Below, piece by piece: positions 1 through 11,693 of a DNA stretch of 48,563 bases (the stretch's first letter is position 1; each line of letters begins with the position of its first letter). The notes beneath the pieces are model-generated. The model ran no database searches and was not told where the DNA came from. It worked only from the letters and a program-made list of their open reading frames with translations. Source of the DNA: Massilia sp. (GTDB lineage: Bacteria > Pseudomonadota > Gammaproteobacteria > Burkholderiales > Burkholderiaceae_D). The position numbers were made by a program, and so were the translations under genes. The stretch is from NCBI GenBank assembly GCA_025359245.1, contig JANYGW010000021.1, positions 1-48,563 of the forward strand, written 5' to 3'.

Positions 1-70
1 CCTCGCCCCCGACCATGAAAGGGGGAGGACAATAGTGGTGACGCACAGGGCACCAAAAGTCGCCTAACGA

Positions 71-254
71 ATGGCGGCCCGACCCCGAGCTCTAACCAGA
101 CTTGACGGAACTGGCCCGCACCCCCGACTGTCGCGCGGCGCTCTCTTGCCGTAGCACGAACAGTAAAGAGACCCGGATTGATTTCCGATCCGAGGCGTTT
201 TCCAGTTCATCGATGTCCTGTGCGCCCCTTTATTCTACTCACGGGAGAGGCATC
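71..254 (+). ncRNA. Candidate bridge/seek RNA region of the IS110 element
   Basis: This is the roughly 180-nt non-coding left end between the presumed element boundary and the transposase start. IS110-group elements are known to express a structured guide RNA from this position, and the length fits. I did not fold it and cannot point to the target- and donor-binding loops, so this is placement by family knowledge only. Confidence 0.35.
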
Positions 255-1490
255 ATGGAAGGATTACAACCGATTTTCCGACGGGTGGCCGGCGTCGACG
301 TGCACCGCATGCTGCACGTCGTCACGATCCTCGTCGAACGGCCCGACGGCAGCATCGAACAAAGCAGCCGCGAATTCGGCGGTTTCAAGCGCGATTGCCG
401 CGCCCTGGCCAGCTGGCTGGTCGAGAAGAACGTCGAGCTGGTCGTGATGGAAAGCACGGGGATTTACTGGAAGTCCCTCTATAGCCATATCGAACGGGCT
501 GGCATCGAAGCGTGGGTCGTGAATGCCCATTTCGTCAAGCATGTTCCCGGACGCAAGACGGACATGAGCGACTCGCAGTGGCTGGCCGTACTGGCCCGCT
601 TTGGACTGGTGCGCGGCAGTTTCATACCACCGCAAGATTTACGGGAGCTGCGCATGGTGTCGCGCTACCGGCGCAAGCTCAATGCCATGCACGCCAGCGA
701 AATCAACCGCCTGCACAAGATCCTCGACGACGGCGGCATCAAGCTCGGCGGCGTGGTCAGCGACATCAACGGCGTATCCGCCCGCGCCATGGTGGCCGGC
801 CTGATCGCCGGCAAATCAATCAGTGAACTGCTCGACATGGCGCGCGGCGCTCTCAAACTGAAACGGGAAGAGCTGCAGGCCGCACTCGATGGCGACCTGA
901 CCAGGCGCCACATGTTCGTGCTCAAGCATTTGCACGAGCACATCAACATCCTGGAGCAAGACCTGGCCGACCTCGACGCATATATCCTGGGCGCGATGAC
1001 GCCCTACCAATGGGCGCATCGCTTGCTGCAAACCATCCCTGGCATCGACCAGATTGCGAGCGCCCTGATCCTGATCGAAATCGGCGACGACATGACACGC
1101 TTCGGTGCGCCCGACAGACTGGCCGCCTGGGCCGCGCTCTGCCCTGGCAACAACGAGTCGGCCGGCAAACGCAAGTCCGGGAAAACCAGAAAAGGCAATG
1201 CGATCATCCGCTACATCCTGTGCGAATGCGCCAACGCGGCACGCATGACCAAGAGCTCGCTGGCAGCGAAATACAAGAGCCTGATGGTACGCAAGACGCA
1301 CAAGAAGAGTATCGTGGCGATTGCCCATAAAATGATACGCCTGATCTACGTAATGCTCACACGCAAAGAGCCATATCGCGACCCGATGGTCGACTACGAT
1401 GCCATGAGCGCCAAGAAGAACGCACCGCGCTGGATCAGACAGTTGAAATTGATCGGCCAGTGGCCAGGCAAGGCCTCGGCACCAGCATAA
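255..1490 (+). CDS. IS110-family transposase (DEDD/serine recombinase)
   Basis: Transposase of 411 residues that recombines the element with its target using an RNA guide. The N-terminal RuvC-like DEDD domain shows Asp15 (AGVDVH), Glu66 (MESTGIYW) and Asp103/Asp106 (KTDMSDSQW). A central helical region (about 125-245) follows. The C-terminal Tnp/IS116-IS110-IS902 domain starts near the helix-hairpin-helix-like LLQTIPGI and carries the expected catalytic serine at about Ser302 in NNESAGKRKSG. I chose ATG 255 because a GGGAGAGG ribosome-binding sequence precedes it and the family-typical start GVDVH lies close to the N-terminus. The frame is open back to 102, but that part has no family similarity that I recognise and would cover the presumed guide-RNA region. 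The gene looks intact, with no frameshift. Confidence 0.93.
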   Translation: MEGLQPIFRRVAGVDVHRMLHVVTILVERPDGSIEQSSREFGGFKRDCRALASWLVEKNVELVVMESTGIYWKSLYSHIERAGIEAWVVNAHFVKHVPGRKTDMSDSQWLAVLARFGLVRGSFIPPQDLRELRMVSRYRRKLNAMHASEINRLHKILDDGGIKLGGVVSDINGVSARAMVAGLIAGKSISELLDMARGALKLKREELQAALDGDLTRRHMFVLKHLHEHINILEQDLADLDAYILGAMTPYQWAHRLLQTIPGIDQIASALILIEIGDDMTRFGAPDRLAAWAALCPGNNESAGKRKSGKTRKGNAIIRYILCECANAARMTKSSLAAKYKSLMVRKTHKKSIVAIAHKMIRLIYVMLTRKEPYRDPMVDYDAMSAKKNAPRWIRQLKLIGQWPGKASAPA

Positions 1491-1627
1491 TGTAGTCGCC
1501 ACAACGAGGGGTCGGGCCTGGCGGCATTTTCTTACTCGCGTCATGCGAGAGGAGAAGGTACGCGCCCGAAGTCCCTACCTTTCACAGTAACAGCTGCCGT
1601 GAATTCTGCTTGGCCGCATGCGCTGGC

Positions 1628-3976
<2,349 letters not shown>

Positions 3977-3985
3977 AACGCCGGC

Positions 3986-5038
3986 TCAGGCCGCGTCCCT
4001 GGTCTGCGAGTCGTCCAGCCGGTCGCGGATTTCCAGCACCGCCGGCCAGCGCCGCAGCAGCGCCTCGACGCATTGCGGATCGAAGTGGGTGCCGCTGTTA
4101 TCGATCAAAAAGCTCTTGGCCGCTTCCAGCGTCCAGGCCTGCTTGTACGGGCGCACATTGGTCAGCGCGTCGAACACGTCGGCCACCGCCACGATGCGCC
4201 CGGCCAGCGGGATCGCGTCGCCCTTCAGGCCGTTCGGGTAGCCGGTGCCGTCGAAGCGCTCGTGGTGCGAATAGGCGATTTCGGCGGCCAGCTGCAGCAT
4301 CTTCGCTTCGCTGCTCTTGAGGATGTTGTAGCCGATCAGCGCGTGCTGGCGCATGATCTCCATTTCGTCGGGGTTCAGGCGCCCCGGCTTGAGCAGGATA
4401 TGGTCGGGCGTGCCGACCTTGCCGATATCGTGCATGGGCGCCGCGTTGAGGATGTGCTCCTGCTCGGCGTTGGACAAGCCCAGTTCGGCCGCGATCAGGC
4501 AGGAATAATGCGCCATGCGCTGGATGTGGGCCCCGGTCTCGGGGTCGCGGTATTCGGAGGCGCGGCACAGCAGCAGGATGGTTTCCTGTTCGCGCGCGCG
4601 CAGTTCGGCGGTGGCCTTGTTCACTTCGGAGGCGAGCCAGCTGGCGCGGCTTTCGAGCGCCAGCGTGGCGCTGCGCAGCGCCAGCATGTTGCGCGTGCGG
4701 GCCAGGAATTCGACCTTGTCGATCGGCTTGATCAGGAAATCGTTGGCGCCGTTCTCGAGCGCGCGGTGGCGGATCTCGACGTCCTGGCTGGCCGTGACCA
4801 TCAGCACCGGCGGGCGCGCGCGCGGATCCGGGTCGAGCTGGCCGATGAATTCAAGCCCGTTAATGTCGGGCATCATGTAATCGAGGATCAGCAGGTCGTA
4901 GGGATTCTCCCGGCACCAGGCCAGCGCTTCGCTCGCCGACTGAAACGCCACCGTCGTGACATCGTCGAGCTTTTCCATCAAACGCGACATCAGCACCAGA
5001 TTGATGTGCGTGTCATCGACGATCACTACCTTCATCAT
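3986..5038 (-). CDS. Response regulator with HD-GYP c-di-GMP phosphodiesterase domain
   Basis: Two-domain protein of 350 residues. The N-terminal receiver domain has the acidic pair VDD near the start, phosphoacceptor Asp53 (LLILDYMMP) and the conserved Lys in LIKPID. The output domain carries the HD-GYP signature: RDPETGAHIQRM, HDIGKVGTPDHIL (His203-Asp204), HH followed by FDGTGYP, and DVFDALT. Proteins of this type hydrolyse c-di-GMP and usually favour motility over biofilm. The first ATG pair (MMKVVIVDD) is at 5038/5035, preceded by an AGGA sequence. The frame is open to a TTG at 5059, which I consider less likely. It is the first gene of a two-gene unit with the hybrid kinase. Confidence 0.93.
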   Translation of the reverse strand: MMKVVIVDDTHINLVLMSRLMEKLDDVTTVAFQSASEALAWCRENPYDLLILDYMMPDINGLEFIGQLDPDPRARPPVLMVTASQDVEIRHRALENGANDFLIKPIDKVEFLARTRNMLALRSATLALESRASWLASEVNKATAELRAREQETILLLCRASEYRDPETGAHIQRMAHYSCLIAAELGLSNAEQEHILNAAPMHDIGKVGTPDHILLKPGRLNPDEMEIMRQHALIGYNILKSSEAKMLQLAAEIAYSHHERFDGTGYPNGLKGDAIPLAGRIVAVADVFDALTNVRPYKQAWTLEAAKSFLIDNSGTHFDPQCVEALLRRWPAVLEIRDRLDDSQTRDAA

Positions 5039-5096
5039 GCAGGTCCGATCCTGTTGCAAAATTAAGGCAGTCCGTGCACGGGCTGCCAGTCCGGCG

Positions 5097-5636
<540 letters not shown>

Positions 5637-5783
5637 TCACCACCTCAAAGTCGGTTACTAGTTGGTGTCAACTGTAACGCAAAGTGTGCGCCAGTGCCAT
5701 CCCTGAAAAGCGCGCAACGATGGCAAGCGGCGCCCCTTGGGGCCGCGAAGTTTGGCATAATGGCACAATTAGACAAGGCACCA

Positions 5784-6293
5784 ATGAATACTAGCTCCCC
5801 CCGCGCGGCCGCGCGCGACTTCGACGCGGCGCAGTTCCGCCATGCGTTGTCGCAGTTTGCCACCGGCGTGACCGTGATCACCACGCGCCTGGCCGACGGC
5901 AGCTTCCGCGGCCTGACGGCCAGTTCCTTCAATTCGGTGTCGCTCGATCCGCCGCTGGTGCTGTGGAGCCTGGGCAATGGCGCCAACAGCCTGCCCATCT
6001 TCAGCGGCAACTCGCATTACGTCATCAACGTCCTCAACGCCGAGCAGGCCCACCTGGCGCAGCGCTTCTCGCGCCGCACCGACAAGCCCTTCGACGGCAT
6101 CGAGTTCGAGCTGTCGCGCACCGGACAGCCTATCCTCAAGGGCGTCACGGCCTGGTTCGAATGCCACAACCGCAGCCGCTATCCCGAGGGCGACCACGTG
6201 ATCTTCGTCGGCGAAGTCGAAAACTGTGCATTTCATCCCCAGCCTTCGCTCATTTTTCACGGCGGGCAATTCGGAAGCACGCAAACGCGGTAA
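5784..6293 (+). CDS. Flavin reductase-like (FMN-binding split barrel) protein
   Basis: Protein of 169 residues of the flavin reductase/RutF/HpaC-like family. These proteins bind FMN and often supply reduced flavin to two-component monooxygenases. The family hallmarks are visible: the start FRHALSQFATGVTVITT, GLTASSFNSVSLDPPLVLW, YVINVLNAEQ, and the closing FVGEVENC plus HGGQFG. ATG 5784 has AAGG at a suitable distance. An in-frame ATG at 5760 (MAQLDKAP) is an alternative that would add eight residues. No monooxygenase partner is adjacent, so the substrate partner is unknown. Confidence 0.88.
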   Translation: MNTSSPRAAARDFDAAQFRHALSQFATGVTVITTRLADGSFRGLTASSFNSVSLDPPLVLWSLGNGANSLPIFSGNSHYVINVLNAEQAHLAQRFSRRTDKPFDGIEFELSRTGQPILKGVTAWFECHNRSRYPEGDHVIFVGEVENCAFHPQPSLIFHGGQFGSTQTR

Positions 6294-6316
6294 AATTAAG
6301 GTTTCGGCAAGTAGTC

Positions 6317-6347
6317 TATACAACTTGCCTGCGAATTCCCCTATAAT
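6317..6347 (+). promoter_or_regulatory. Candidate sigma-70 promoter for gcdH
   Basis: A perfect -10 box TATAAT sits at 6342-6347. The best upstream partner is TATACA at 6317-6322 with a long 19-bp spacer; another -35-like TTGCCT at 6325 is too close. The -10 box is about 27 bp before the gcdH start, which leaves a short leader containing AGGAA as ribosome-binding site. Confidence 0.45.
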
Positions 6348-6373
6348 GCGTCAATACAGCCACAGGAACTGCC

Positions 6374-7570
6374 ATGACCCGATCCGACTCGTCCCGCAAA
6401 GCCCAATTCCACTGGGATGACCCGCTGCTGCTGAACAACCAGTTGAGCGATGAAGAGCGCATGGTGCGCGATGCCGCCGCTGCCTACAGCCAGGACAAGC
6501 TGGCGCCGCGCATCCTCGAAGCGTTCCGCCACGAAAAAATGGATGTGTCGATTTTCCGCGAGATGGGCGAACTGGGCCTGCTGGGACCGACCATTCCCGA
6601 GCAATACGGCGGGCCGGGCCTGAACTACGTGGCCTACGGCCTGATCGCGCGCGAAATCGAGCGCGTCGATTCCGGTTACCGCTCGATGGCGTCGGTCCAG
6701 TCGTCGCTGGTGATGGTGCCGATCTATGAATTCGGCACCGAAGAACAGCGCCAGAAATACCTGCCGAAACTGGCGACCGGCGAATGGATCGGCTGCTTCG
6801 GCCTGACCGAGCCGAACCACGGTTCGGATCCCGGCTCGATGATCACGCGCGCCAAGAAAGTGCCGGGCGGCTATGCGCTGTCGGGCGCCAAGATGTGGAT
6901 CACCAATTCGCCGGTGGCCGACGTGTTCGTCGTGTGGGCCAAGGACGATGAAGGCGCGATCCGCGGCTTCGTGCTGGAAAAAGGCATGGCCGGCCTGTCG
7001 GCGCCTGCGATCCACGGCAAGTTCGGCCTGCGCGCCTCGATCACCGGCGAAATCGTCATGGACAATGTGTTCTGCCCGGAAGAGAACGCGTTCCCGGACG
7101 TGCGCGGCCTGAAGGGTCCGTTCACCTGCCTCAATTCGGCGCGCTACGGCATCGCCTGGGGCGCGCTGGGCGCGGCCGAGGATTGCTGGCACAAGGCGCG
7201 CCAGTACGTGCTGGACCGCCACCAGTTCGGCCGGCCGCTGGCGGCCAACCAGCTGGTGCAAAAAAAGCTGGCCGACATGCAGACTGAAATCACGCTGGGC
7301 CTGCAGGGCTGCTTGCAGCTGGGCCGCATGAAGGATGCGGGCACGGCGGCGGTCGAGATCACCTCGATGATGAAGCGCAATTCCTGCGGCAAGTCGCTCG
7401 ACATCGCCCGCGTTGCGCGCGACATGCTGGGCGGTAATGGCATCTCCGACGAATTCGGCGTGATCCGCCACATGGTCAACCTGGAAGTGGTCAACACCTA
7501 CGAAGGCACGCATGACATCCATGCGCTGATCCTCGGCCGTGCGCAGACCGGGATCCAGGCCTTCCAGTGA
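6374..7570 (+). CDS. gcdH: Glutaryl-CoA dehydrogenase
   Basis: Acyl-CoA dehydrogenase of 398 residues with the sequence signature of the glutaryl-CoA branch. It performs FAD-dependent oxidation and decarboxylation of glutaryl-CoA to crotonyl-CoA, in lysine and tryptophan breakdown, passing electrons to ETF. Diagnostic features are [14 protein letters not shown] with the substrate-binding Arg103, [19 protein letters not shown], and the catalytic base Glu377 in [12 protein letters not shown]. These match Arg94 and Glu370 of the human enzyme. It appears monocistronic, with its own -10 box upstream and a strong terminator downstream. No other glutarate-pathway gene is adjacent. Confidence 0.95.
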   Translation: MTRSDSSRKAQFHWDDPLLLNNQLSDEERMVRDAAAAYSQDKLAPRILEAFRHEKMDVSIFREMGELGLLGPTIPEQYGGPGLNYVAYGLIAREIERVDSGYRSMASVQSSLVMVPIYEFGTEEQRQKYLPKLATGEWIGCFGLTEPNHGSDPGSMITRAKKVPGGYALSGAKMWITNSPVADVFVVWAKDDEGAIRGFVLEKGMAGLSAPAIHGKFGLRASITGEIVMDNVFCPEENAFPDVRGLKGPFTCLNSARYGIAWGALGAAEDCWHKARQYVLDRHQFGRPLAANQLVQKKLADMQTEITLGLQGCLQLGRMKDAGTAAVEITSMMKRNSCGKSLDIARVARDMLGGNGISDEFGVIRHMVNLEVVNTYEGTHDIHALILGRAQTGIQAFQ

Positions 7571-7589
7571 TCCTGCTGTAAGATCGACC

Positions 7590-7613
7590 AACCCGCTGCG
7601 GCGGGTTTTTTTT
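7590..7613 (+). terminator. Rho-independent terminator of gcdH
   Basis: Seven-base stem AACCCGC/GCGGGTT with loop TGCG, followed directly by a run of T. It starts 20 bp after the gcdH stop. Confidence 0.92.
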
Positions 7614-7640
7614 GGCCCCTGCACGGAAAACAAGGACCGC

Positions 7641-8972
7641 ATGACATTCAAGGCAGACCCGCTGGAGCCGGCAGCGTTTGACACCATGCTGCGGCAGGGC
7701 CGCGGCCGCGCGCTGATGCATGTGCTCGAATACGGCCTGGACGGCGTGGAAGAACTGGTGCTGCAGGCATGCCTCGCCAATCAGACGTATGACTCCCAAT
7801 GCGAACCTGATCGATCGCCGTGGCTGTACCGCATGTTCAAGGGCACGCCGCACTACCCGCGGTTTTCGGACGCCATCCTGACGGCGCTGCCGCAGGCAAG
7901 CGACGACGATATAGCCCAATTACGCAAACTGGCTGCCCTGATGGGTATCGACGGCGATGCGGCGGCAGCATCGACCTTGCGCGACTACGTACTTGCGCAG
8001 GATTTTGCGGGCGCAAGCGGCCCTTTCGGATGCCAGGCCCTGGTCATGCTCGATGGGATTGCCGCCATCGCCGAACTGGGTCGCCGATTTGGTCGGTGCC
8101 AGCTGGCCGATCCCCAGGCATTCGTCGAGCAACCGGACGACTTGATGGATGGGTTCGAAAACGATCCTGCCGCGCTTGCATCACTGGATCAGTTGGCCGT
8201 GCACGATCCCGCGCTCGCCATCTACCTCGCGCTGTATCGGCGAGAGGTAGATGACCGGTGGCGCGGCACCGAGCTGGAACGGCGCCAGAAGCATCGGGAC
8301 CGAGTCCGCAAGCAATATCCAATTGACGCCGTGCTAGCCGCTGCTGCAGCGCAGGGAATGTATCGCAGCGCTTACCGCTCCTTTGGCATGTACGCGAGCG
8401 ATGACGAACTGGCGACAGTGCTGCAACACCTGCTTGCCGCAACGACGCCGGAGCATTGCCTGCGCTTGCTGTGGGTGTTCGCCAACACCGCCCTGCCCCG
8501 CCTGGAACCGCGCTTGCTGGAATTGGCCGAACACACCGATCTGCAAGTACGGCAGGCGGCACAGGAAGCCTTGTCGCACACGCGTGATCCAGCATTGGCC
8601 AGGCTTGCGCGCAAACATCTGGCGGACACGGCCTTTTCCGTATCGGACTCTGCACTGCTGGGATTATTCAACAAGAATCTTGCGCACGGCGACGACGAAT
8701 TGATACTTGCGCGCCTCGACAAGCTGACCTGTTCTGATTTCGACATGCACCAATTTACCTGCCGCCTGGTGGACATCGGCGAGGAGGCCGAGCCAGCCGC
8801 CGTCGTCAGCCTTGCCGAATGGGCGTACCAGCGTACGCCCTGCTCGGTGTGCCGCAGGCATGCCGTCGAGCGCTTGCAAGCGATCGCCATGCTGTCCCCG
8901 GCGATCGCTGAGGAATGCGGCTTCGACGCCAATCCCAGCTTGCACACGCTAGCGCTCAGCGGCGCGCACTGA
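7641..8972 (+). CDS. Uncharacterised protein with HEAT-like helical repeats
   Basis: Protein of 443 residues with no signal peptide or membrane segment. I do not recognise a named family. The C-terminal half looks like an alpha-helical repeat solenoid: LLRLLWVFANTALP-type helices, then LLELAEHTDLQVRQAAQEALSH, the pattern of a HEAT/armadillo unit, then further helix pairs to about residue 400. Cysteines cluster near the end (TPCSVCRRH), which could bind metal or may be incidental. ATG 7641 has AAGGA six bases upstream. The frame is open further upstream, but only across the gcdH terminator. It may be a scaffold or regulatory protein; no function is assigned. Confidence 0.8.
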   Translation: MTFKADPLEPAAFDTMLRQGRGRALMHVLEYGLDGVEELVLQACLANQTYDSQCEPDRSPWLYRMFKGTPHYPRFSDAILTALPQASDDDIAQLRKLAALMGIDGDAAAASTLRDYVLAQDFAGASGPFGCQALVMLDGIAAIAELGRRFGRCQLADPQAFVEQPDDLMDGFENDPAALASLDQLAVHDPALAIYLALYRREVDDRWRGTELERRQKHRDRVRKQYPIDAVLAAAAAQGMYRSAYRSFGMYASDDELATVLQHLLAATTPEHCLRLLWVFANTALPRLEPRLLELAEHTDLQVRQAAQEALSHTRDPALARLARKHLADTAFSVSDSALLGLFNKNLAHGDDELILARLDKLTCSDFDMHQFTCRLVDIGEEAEPAAVVSLAEWAYQRTPCSVCRRHAVERLQAIAMLSPAIAEECGFDANPSLHTLALSGAH

Positions 8973-8987
8973 GCCGCGCCGTTTGCC

Positions 8988-10607
8988 TCAGGCTGCCAGC
9001 GCCAATGCGCTAGCGCGCACGCCGCGTGCGTCGGACCAGCCTGCATCATGCCGCGCGGGCGCGGCGCCGATCTTGAAGACGCTGACCATGCGCGCCAGCT
9101 GGTCGGACTGCTCCTGCAGCGATTGCGCGGCTGCGGCCGCCTCCTCGACCAGCGCGGCGTTCTGCTGCGTGACGCTGTCCATTTCCGTCACCGCCTGGTT
9201 GATCTGTTCGATGCCGGCTTCCTGCTCATGGCTGGCCGCGCTGATCTCGGCCATGATGGCGGTCACGCTCTGCACGCTGGCGACGACCTCATCCATCGTA
9301 TGGCCGGCCTGCGCCACCAGTTGCGCACCGAGCTCGACGCGCTCGACCGAATCGCCGATCAGGACCTTGATTTCCTTGGCGGCAGCGGCCGAACGCTGGG
9401 CCAGGTTACGCACTTCGCTGGCCACGACCGCAAAGCCGCGCCCCTGTTCGCCGGCCCGTGCCGCCTCGACGGCCGCGTTCAATGCCAGGATATTGGTCTG
9501 GAAGGCGATGCCGTCGATCACGCCGATGATGTCGACGATCTTGCGCGACGCATCGTTGATGCCGTCCATCGTCTCGACCACCCGGGCCACGACCGCGCCG
9601 CCTTTTTGCGCGACCGCCGAAGCCGTGGCGGCCAAGGCATTCGCCTGGCGCGCATTGTGGGCATTCTGGCGCACCGTCGACGTCATCTCTTCCATCGACG
9701 ACGCGGTCTCTTCCAGCGCGCCGGCCTGCTGCTCGGTGCGCGCCGACAGGTCCAGGTTGCCGCTGGCGATCTGCGCCGCGCCAGTGGCCAGCGCCACGGT
9801 GCCGTCGCGCACGCCGCCGACGATGCGCGCCAGCGCGCCATTCATGCCCTGCAGCGCCAGCAGCAGTTGGCCGGTCTCGTTGGTGCTGCTGACCACGATC
9901 ACGCTGGTCAGGTCGCCATCGGCCACCCGGCGCGCGACCGCGACCGCCGAGCGCAGCGGCACGGTGATGCTGCGGGTGGTCGGGAAAGCGATCAGCGCAC
10001 AGGCGGCAACGGCGGCGCAGGCCAGCCACAGTATCAGGGTGCGGGTGCTCTCGGCCAGCGCTTCGGCCACGTCGCCGCCCGCATCCACGACCACGGTCTG
10101 GTCGGCAATGGCCTTGTCGATCGTGTTCTGGAATGCCAGCTGGGCATCGCGCAAGTCGGTCAGCAACAGGGCCTTGGCCTGGTCCGCCTCGCCCGCGCCG
10201 ACCAGGCTCACGAAACGCGTCTTGAGCCCGAGGAATTGCCCGGCAGCCGCACGCAAAACTTGCTGGTCGGCCAGTTCGGCCGCCGTCAGCATCACTCGGT
10301 CGAGCTTGGCGATCGTGTCGACGATGCCCTTGCTGCTCGCTTCGAGCGTGTCGACCTGCTTCGCGAGGGCGGTCGCGTCGCTCATCAGCAGCAGGTTGCG
10401 CATGTTGCGGGCAACCTGGTTGAGCTCATCCTTGATGTGGTGGTTCAATTCGATCTGCGGAAATTCCTCGTTGTTGGTGACCTTGATCTGGTGCTCGAGC
10501 ACGCCGATGCGCGTGTAGGCGAGCGCGGCGAGCGCAGCCAGCACGACGGCCACGGCGCCGAAAGCGAGCGCGAGTTTGTGAGCGATGCTGAGATTTTTGA
10601 AATTCAT
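8988..10607 (-). CDS. Methyl-accepting chemotaxis protein
   Basis: Chemoreceptor of 539 residues. There is one transmembrane helix near the N-terminus (about 10-31) and a second at about 191-208. The roughly 160-residue periplasmic part between them is predicted helical, of the four-helix-bundle type. A HAMP domain (about 209-265) and a long cytoplasmic signalling coiled coil follow. The hairpin tip [20 protein letters not shown] begins near residue 364 and is the conserved CheA/CheW contact. The C-terminus (ALALAA) has no NWETF-type pentapeptide, so it probably does not tether CheR/CheB directly. The ligand is unknown. The frame is open to 10868, but ATG 10607 gives the canonical short N-terminus before the first membrane helix. 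Confidence 0.95.
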   Translation of the reverse strand: MNFKNLSIAHKLALAFGAVAVVLAALAALAYTRIGVLEHQIKVTNNEEFPQIELNHHIKDELNQVARNMRNLLLMSDATALAKQVDTLEASSKGIVDTIAKLDRVMLTAAELADQQVLRAAAGQFLGLKTRFVSLVGAGEADQAKALLLTDLRDAQLAFQNTIDKAIADQTVVVDAGGDVAEALAESTRTLILWLACAAVAACALIAFPTTRSITVPLRSAVAVARRVADGDLTSVIVVSSTNETGQLLLALQGMNGALARIVGGVRDGTVALATGAAQIASGNLDLSARTEQQAGALEETASSMEEMTSTVRQNAHNARQANALAATASAVAQKGGAVVARVVETMDGINDASRKIVDIIGVIDGIAFQTNILALNAAVEAARAGEQGRGFAVVASEVRNLAQRSAAAAKEIKVLIGDSVERVELGAQLVAQAGHTMDEVVASVQSVTAIMAEISAASHEQEAGIEQINQAVTEMDSVTQQNAALVEEAAAAAQSLQEQSDQLARMVSVFKIGAAPARHDAGWSDARGVRASALALAA

Positions 10608-10985
10608 GTCGATGGTGTCCCGAAAAAATCCCTTGTTTGCCGTCTCCCGCTGCGCGCGGCACGGGATGAACAGGTGGCCCCAGAACATGCGCAAGGCAAC
10701 TTCCTGGAGGAGCGATAGAGCGAAATGGAGCGGCGGGATAGGGCCGGGTACTAGCGACTGGCGCTTTCTGGAAGCGCCTGCAACAGGTACAGGGTTGCGG
10801 GCGCCGGCGCCGAAGCCCCGCGTGTTGAGGGCATTTCGACCAAAACAGTGTAGCGTGAAAATTGCCACCAGGCATGAATTCGATGTATTTATGTCATCGT
10901 ATGTTGTTTTTTTGAACGAAAAAAAACCGCTCAGTTTGCACTGAACGGTTTTTCCGCCGCGGCGGCTTTACTGCGCGTCAGGCCA
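10608..10985. other. Intergenic region between chemoreceptor and ompW-like gene
   Basis: About 380 bases with no gene that I can support. It must hold the minus-strand promoter of the chemoreceptor, but I see no confident -35/-10 pair. The right end contains the terminator of the ompW-like gene. The part around 10860-10925 is clearly richer in A and T than its surroundings. Confidence 0.6.
10919..10953 (-). terminator. Terminator of the ompW-like gene (possibly bidirectional)
   Basis: Stem AACCG-C-TCAGT / ACTGA-A-CGGTT with loop TTGC and a single internal mismatch, flanked by an A-run on the left (U-run in the minus transcript) and by T on the right. It lies 33 bp downstream of the OmpW stop. 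Confidence 0.85.
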
Positions 10986-11657
10986 TCAGAACTTGTAGCC
11001 CAGCGCCAGCGTCACTGCCTGCGGATCGAGTTGCATGTCCTGCCTCTGTCCGGACGAGAAATTGACTTGCGTCTTCAACCAGGTCTTGCTGATGTTGGCG
11101 TCGACGAACCAGCGCGCGTTGATGTTGACCGCGACCCCGACCTGGAACGTGGCTGCCAGCTTGCTCTTGATCGTGAAGGTGGTCGGCGGACCGCCGATGT
11201 CGCTGAGCGCCGTCATCTTGCCGGAGCCGGTCTCGTCGGTGAAATAGGCGTAGGTCGCGCCCAGGCCCGCGTACGGACGCACCAGCGCGTCCGGCTTGAA
11301 GAAGCGGTAGTGCACGAACAGCGTCGGCGGCAGCGACTTGACGGTGCCGAGCACGCCCACGCCCTGGATCGCGCCGGCACCCGAAATCTCGTGGGTGTAC
11401 GGCAGGCCCAGGTCGAGTTCGACCCCGAGGTTGTCGGTCAGGCCATAGGCCGCGGCGAACACCGGCTGGGTGTCCGGGCCCACATCGGCCTTGCTGCCCG
11501 GCAGCGCAGGTGCGCTGACGTCGCCGCTGGTGACTTTGGGCGTGATCTTGCCGACCCCGGCCTTGACGGTCCACTGCCCGGCCGATTGCGCCGACGCGGC
11601 TGGCGCTGCGGCGATCGCGGCCAGCAGGATGGCGACACTATGCAAACGTAATTTCAT
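10986..11657 (-). CDS. OmpW-family outer membrane protein
   Basis: Protein of 223 residues with a clear signal peptide (MKLRLHS, then a hydrophobic stretch, cleavage after ASA near residue 23). It ends in GYKF with a terminal Phe, as expected for a BAM-assembled beta barrel. The body shows OmpW/AlkL-like patterns: GVGKITPKV near the mature start, LGVELDLGLPYTHEI, PPTLFVHYRFF, VRPYAGLGATYAYF, and repeated amphipathic strands. Such eight-stranded barrels give passage to small hydrophobic molecules. GGAGAAAAA precedes the ATG. The gene ends at its own terminator. The upstream neighbour is an SGNH lipoprotein on the same strand, 36 bp away, so both could share a transcript. Confidence 0.9.
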   Translation of the reverse strand: MKLRLHSVAILLAAIAAAPAASAQSAGQWTVKAGVGKITPKVTSGDVSAPALPGSKADVGPDTQPVFAAAYGLTDNLGVELDLGLPYTHEISGAGAIQGVGVLGTVKSLPPTLFVHYRFFKPDALVRPYAGLGATYAYFTDETGSGKMTALSDIGGPPTTFTIKSKLAATFQVGVAVNINARWFVDANISKTWLKTQVNFSSGQRQDMQLDPQAVTLALGYKF

Positions 11658-11693
11658 TTTTTCTCCGAATTCTAATTGGTTGACGCGGCCGAC

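Larger units (their letters stand above)
71..1525 (+). mobile_element. IS110-family insertion sequence (limits approximate)
   Basis: One transposase gene flanked by an 11-bp perfect inverted match, GGCCCGACCCC at 76-86 and its reverse complement at 1508-1518. A hexamer TGGCGG lies just outside on the left (72-77) and just outside on the right (1519-1524), in direct orientation, which could mark the exchange point. If so, the empty site would read through one TGGCGG copy. The left non-coding part (about 180 nt) is much longer than the right (about 30 nt). In this family the long non-coding end holds the bridge/seek RNA; the left position is typical of the IS110 group, while subterminal inverted repeats are more typical of the IS1111 group. 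The exact ends are inferred. Bases 1-28, outside the element, form a C-run/G-run hairpin. Confidence 0.75.
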
